8,512 bases of DNA, from NCBI GenBank assembly GCA_005800865.1, contig SYEI01000377.1, forward strand, positions 1 through 8,512. The letters run 5' to 3'. Below, one piece after another: positions 6,437 to 8,512 of the stretch. A program made the position numbers and the translations under genes. This DNA is from Bacteroidota bacterium. Lineage in GTDB: Bacteria; Bacteroidota; Bacteroidia; B-17B0; Aurantibacillaceae. Positions within the stretch are counted from its first letter, which is position 1; each line of letters opens with the position of its first letter. Under the pieces are notes generated by a model. It made no database searches. It saw only the letters and a list, made by a program, of their open reading frames with translations, and was not told the origin of the DNA.

Positions 6437-6460
6437 AAGATGGGGTTAAAACACCATCTT
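6437..6460 (-). terminator. Hairpin across the FAD-dehydrogenase stop codon, possible weak terminator
   Basis: AAGATGG (6437-6443) pairs with CCATCTT (6454-6460). After one mismatch (6444 with 6453), GTT (6445-6447) pairs with AAC (6450-6452). The gene's TAA (6448-6446) is in the apical part. Minus-strand RNA continues as AUUAUUAGAAUU, AU-rich but without a true U-run, so this is at best a weak terminator or an mRNA 3'-end stabiliser. Confidence 0.35.
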
Positions 6461-7855
6461 GCCTGGGTTCAAAATTATGTTTGGATCAAATAATTTTTTA
6501 ATATTTCTCATTAATTCTAATTGATACTCTGGAAACACAATCGATAAATAGTCTTTTTGAACTAATCCAATACCATGTTCGCCACTAATGGTACCACCCA
6601 GTTTTTTGCACAATTCAAATATTTCAACAATTCCTTTTGGAAGTTCTGTTTCCCAAACATCATCCGATAAATCTCCTTTAATAATGTTTACGTGTAAGTT
6701 TCCATCTCCAGCATGGCCATAGCACACACTTTTAAATCCGTATTTTGAACCAATTTCTTTAACACCTTTCAATAAAGTCGGTAATTCTGCTCTTGGTACA
6801 ACTGTATCTTCTTCTTTATAAACCGAATTACTTTTTACGGCCTCGCCAACTTTACGTCTTATTTTCCAAAGAGATGCTTTTTGTTCGGAACTATCAGCCA
6901 TTAAGATTTCATCACAACCATGCTCGGTCATAATGTTACTAATGGTTTCGCAGTCGTTAAATAACACATCCATATTATTACCATCAACTTCAATCAGCAA
7001 TAAAGCTTGCCATTCGGGTTTAATTTCAAAATTAACTTCACCTGCATATTTAATGCTCCAATCAATAGCATCGCGTTCCATAAATTCCATAGCACTTGGA
7101 GTAATGCCTGCTCTAAATGTTGCACCAACAGCTTCGCATGCTTTTTCAGCTGAAGTAAAAGGAACTAACATGAGTAAATCATGTTTTGGTAAAGGAATTA
7201 ATTTAAAAACTATTTTAGTAATGATTCCTAAAGTGCCTTCGCTCCCTACCATTAGATGGGTGAGGTTATAACCTGTAGAATATTTTAAGGTGTTAGCACC
7301 TGTCCAAATAATATCACCGTTTGGTAAAACCATTTCTATATTCAATACATAATCTCTTGTTGTACCGTATTTCACTGCCTTTGGTCCGCCGCTACTGTGC
7401 GCTACATTACCACCTAAGGAGCAACTTCCCCAACTAGCTGGATCAGGTGGATAAAACAAACCAACTTTTTTTACTTCTTCCTGAAAAATATAATTAATAA
7501 CTCCTGGCTCAACAGTGGCTTGTAAATTACGTTCATCGATGTGTAAGATATTATTGAAATATTCCATACTAATAATAATACCACCATGTATTGGTAAAGC
7601 GCCGCCGCTTAAACCTGTACCTGCACCACGAGCTGTTACTGGTATTTTATAAGCATTAGCTAATTTCATAATTTCTGAAATTTGACTAACGGTTTTGGGC
7701 TTAACAACTACTTCGGGTTTAAAAATAAAATCTTCGGTTTCATCCTGACCATATTTTTCTAAATTATCTGCATCGGTAAATACATAATCACTGCTTGCAA
7801 TTTGTTGTAACAAGGTTATATGCTCAGCCTTTATTTTTGTGTAAGTAATTTTCAC
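6446..7855 (-). CDS. GlcD-like FAD-dependent 2-hydroxyacid dehydrogenase (D-lactate/glycolate oxidase family)
   Basis: This 469-residue protein belongs to the FAD-linked oxidase family of GlcD, bacterial D-lactate dehydrogenases and D-2-hydroxyglutarate dehydrogenase. These oxidise a 2-hydroxyacid to the 2-oxoacid and pass electrons from FAD to an acceptor. The PCMH-type FAD-binding domain (about 45-225) shows ARGAGTGLSGG (75-85), YPPDPASWGSCSLGGN (135-150) and GSEGTLGI (204-211). The C-terminal oxidase domain (about 226-469) shows YGHAGDGNLHVNI (379-391), SGEHGIG (424-430) and LNPGK. His381, His388 and Glu426 match the metal-binding pattern of the family, with the active-site His427 next to it. 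Length is normal for a stand-alone GlcD type; the Fe-S domain of long fused versions is absent and no GlcE/GlcF partner is in the window. The start is GTG 7855; TAA lies two codons upstream, so no longer start is possible. It follows the membrane-protein gene by 3 bp, indicating cotranscription. The exact substrate is not determined. Confidence 0.92.
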   Translation of the reverse strand: MKITYTKIKAEHITLLQQIASSDYVFTDADNLEKYGQDETEDFIFKPEVVVKPKTVSQISEIMKLANAYKIPVTARGAGTGLSGGALPIHGGIIISMEYFNNILHIDERNLQATVEPGVINYIFQEEVKKVGLFYPPDPASWGSCSLGGNVAHSSGGPKAVKYGTTRDYVLNIEMVLPNGDIIWTGANTLKYSTGYNLTHLMVGSEGTLGIITKIVFKLIPLPKHDLLMLVPFTSAEKACEAVGATFRAGITPSAMEFMERDAIDWSIKYAGEVNFEIKPEWQALLLIEVDGNNMDVLFNDCETISNIMTEHGCDEILMADSSEQKASLWKIRRKVGEAVKSNSVYKEEDTVVPRAELPTLLKGVKEIGSKYGFKSVCYGHAGDGNLHVNIIKGDLSDDVWETELPKGIVEIFELCKKLGGTISGEHGIGLVQKDYLSIVFPEYQLELMRNIKKLFDPNIILNPGKMVF

Positions 7856-7858
7856 GTT

Positions 7859-8359
7859 TTATTTTTTGAAATAATGATTGATTATTTTTTCTGCTTCTTC
7901 TTTTTGTTGTGTTCCAATTAAAAAAGGTTTGCCATTAGTTCGTATAAGTTTTATTCCATTGTCTCCTGCAACATTATAACACCAGCCATTACCTGTTAAA
8001 CTATATCGAGCTCCCCATCCACCATAATCAGTTAATGGAGAATATTTTATAACTGAAATAGATTGTATTTCACCCCATTCGATATGTTTTTTAGCGAATG
8101 GAATGCCATGGAATTTAGTAAGTATTCCTTTTTCAGTAATGGTTGTTTCTAGATTTAAAAATAGAAACCAAATTAAAAACAAAATCAAAAAAGAAATTGT
8201 TAGTATAAAAAATATAGGCTCCTTTTGATTATTTTTTGTTTGAACAGTTCCTGATTGAACTAAAAAAAACATAACAGCAAAAATAATTATTGGAAAACCA
8301 GCAATTAAATAATGCCACCATTTATTAAATTTTTGTGATTCGTTAAAGGTTGGACTCAT
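7859..8359 (-). CDS. Small two-helix membrane protein with a PH-like C-terminal domain
   Basis: From ATG 8359 this gives 166 residues. An in-frame TTG at 8377 would add six (MKNYYS), but the internal ATG is the more usual codon and the extension adds nothing recognisable. Two hydrophobic segments (about residues 16-34, YLIAGFPIIIFAVMFFLV, and 49-69, FFILTISFLILFLIWFLFL) form a membrane hairpin. The rest (about 70-163) is beta-rich and ends in a helix, resembling bacterial PH-like domains. Notable motifs are GILTKFHGIPF, IEWGEIQSISVIKYSP, DYGGWGARYS, YNVAGDNGIKL, and GKPFLIGTQQKEEAEKII. I know this pattern only from uncharacterised membrane proteins and assign no function. It directly precedes the FAD dehydrogenase gene and probably shares its transcript. 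No good TAnnTTTG promoter is visible in the 53 bp upstream, so transcription may come from further upstream. Confidence 0.72.
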   Translation of the reverse strand: MSPTFNESQKFNKWWHYLIAGFPIIIFAVMFFLVQSGTVQTKNNQKEPIFFILTISFLILFLIWFLFLNLETTITEKGILTKFHGIPFAKKHIEWGEIQSISVIKYSPLTDYGGWGARYSLTGNGWCYNVAGDNGIKLIRTNGKPFLIGTQQKEEAEKIINHYFKK

Positions 8360-8412
8360 ACTGTAATAATTTTTCAATATAAAATTAAATTATTTACAAA
8401 TGCTTTAGCTGA

Positions 8413-8512
8413 TTATTTTCTTAACTTAATAACAGCCCATTCATTTTTGTTATAGCTTTCTTCAAAGCTAAAGCCAATAGTTGTAGCTAATTGTTTCAAT
8501 TCCTCTACATCA
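8413..8512 (-). CDS. C-terminal fragment of a gene, possibly a SAM-dependent methyltransferase
   Basis: On the minus strand an open frame enters from the right edge and stops at TAA 8415-8413. It gives 32 residues starting DVEELKQLATTIGF and ending NEWAVIKLRK. A helix-then-beta ending of the form ELKxLAxxxGF...EWAVIKL is common at the end of class I SAM-dependent methyltransferases, but this fragment has no cofactor motif, so the assignment is tentative. It lies 53 bp upstream of the membrane-protein gene on the same strand and could be the preceding gene of that operon; no terminator with a U-run separates them. Confidence 0.55.
   Translation of the reverse strand, partial: DVEELKQLATTIGFSFEESYNKNEWAVIKLRK

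Noticed and set aside
8360..8377. TTG 8377 as the start of the PH-like membrane protein
   Set aside because: It would add only six residues with no support; ATG 8359 is the simpler start.
8453..8470. Hairpin TAGCTTT-CTTC-AAAGCTA near the right edge
   Set aside because: It is inside the coding end of the rightmost gene, encodes FSFEESY, has no T-run, and is short enough to be chance in AT-rich DNA.

Overview
The window is AT-rich DNA from a member of the Bacteroidota, probably a Flavobacteriales- or Chitinophagales-like lineage. Four signs agree. There is a TonB-dependent receptor with an N-terminal carboxypeptidase-D-like extension, paired with a DUF4249 lipoprotein. There is a secreted protein with a type IX secretion (T9SS) C-terminal sorting domain. 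Promoter candidates match the Bacteroidota pattern TTG-N18/19-TAnnTTTG. Start codons lack Shine-Dalgarno sequences. All complete genes stop with TAA.

Layout, left to right. (1) 3-92 (+): the last 29 codons of an unrecognised gene. (2) 93-295: an intergenic region with two tandem promoter candidates; the proximal one is overlapped by a perfect 9-bp dyad. (3) 296-3539 (+): a two-gene outer-membrane uptake operon, TonB-dependent receptor then DUF4249 surface lipoprotein. (4) 3541-5169 (-): an L,D-transpeptidase lipoprotein gene that converges on the operon with a single base between the stop codons. It is interrupted in phase by one TAA codon just upstream of the catalytic Cys half. (5) 5212-6270 (-): a T9SS-exported protein with its own promoter and a strong intrinsic terminator. 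The terminator stem contains the ATG and first codons of the transpeptidase gene. (6) 6271-6445: intergenic, with the T9SS-gene promoter and two hairpins. (7) 6446-8359 (-): a small membrane protein with a PH-like domain and, 3 bp downstream, a GlcD-type FAD-dependent 2-hydroxyacid dehydrogenase. (8) 8413-8512 (-): the C-terminal end of another gene, possibly a methyltransferase.

The receptor and DUF4249 protein probably act together at the outer membrane to import or bind an unidentified ligand. The T9SS protein is secreted or surface-attached. The transpeptidase would have cross-linked or modified peptidoglycan from a lipid-anchored position, but the premature stop separates its export signal and peptidoglycan-binding domain from its catalytic residues. 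The FAD dehydrogenase is ordinary 2-hydroxyacid (lactate/glycolate-type) metabolism.

I see no defence system, CRISPR array, insertion sequence, tRNA or rRNA. The most interesting region is 3541-5211: a nonsense-interrupted L,D-transpeptidase whose start codon is embedded in its neighbour's terminator. This fits either a decaying gene or an unusual expression arrangement.
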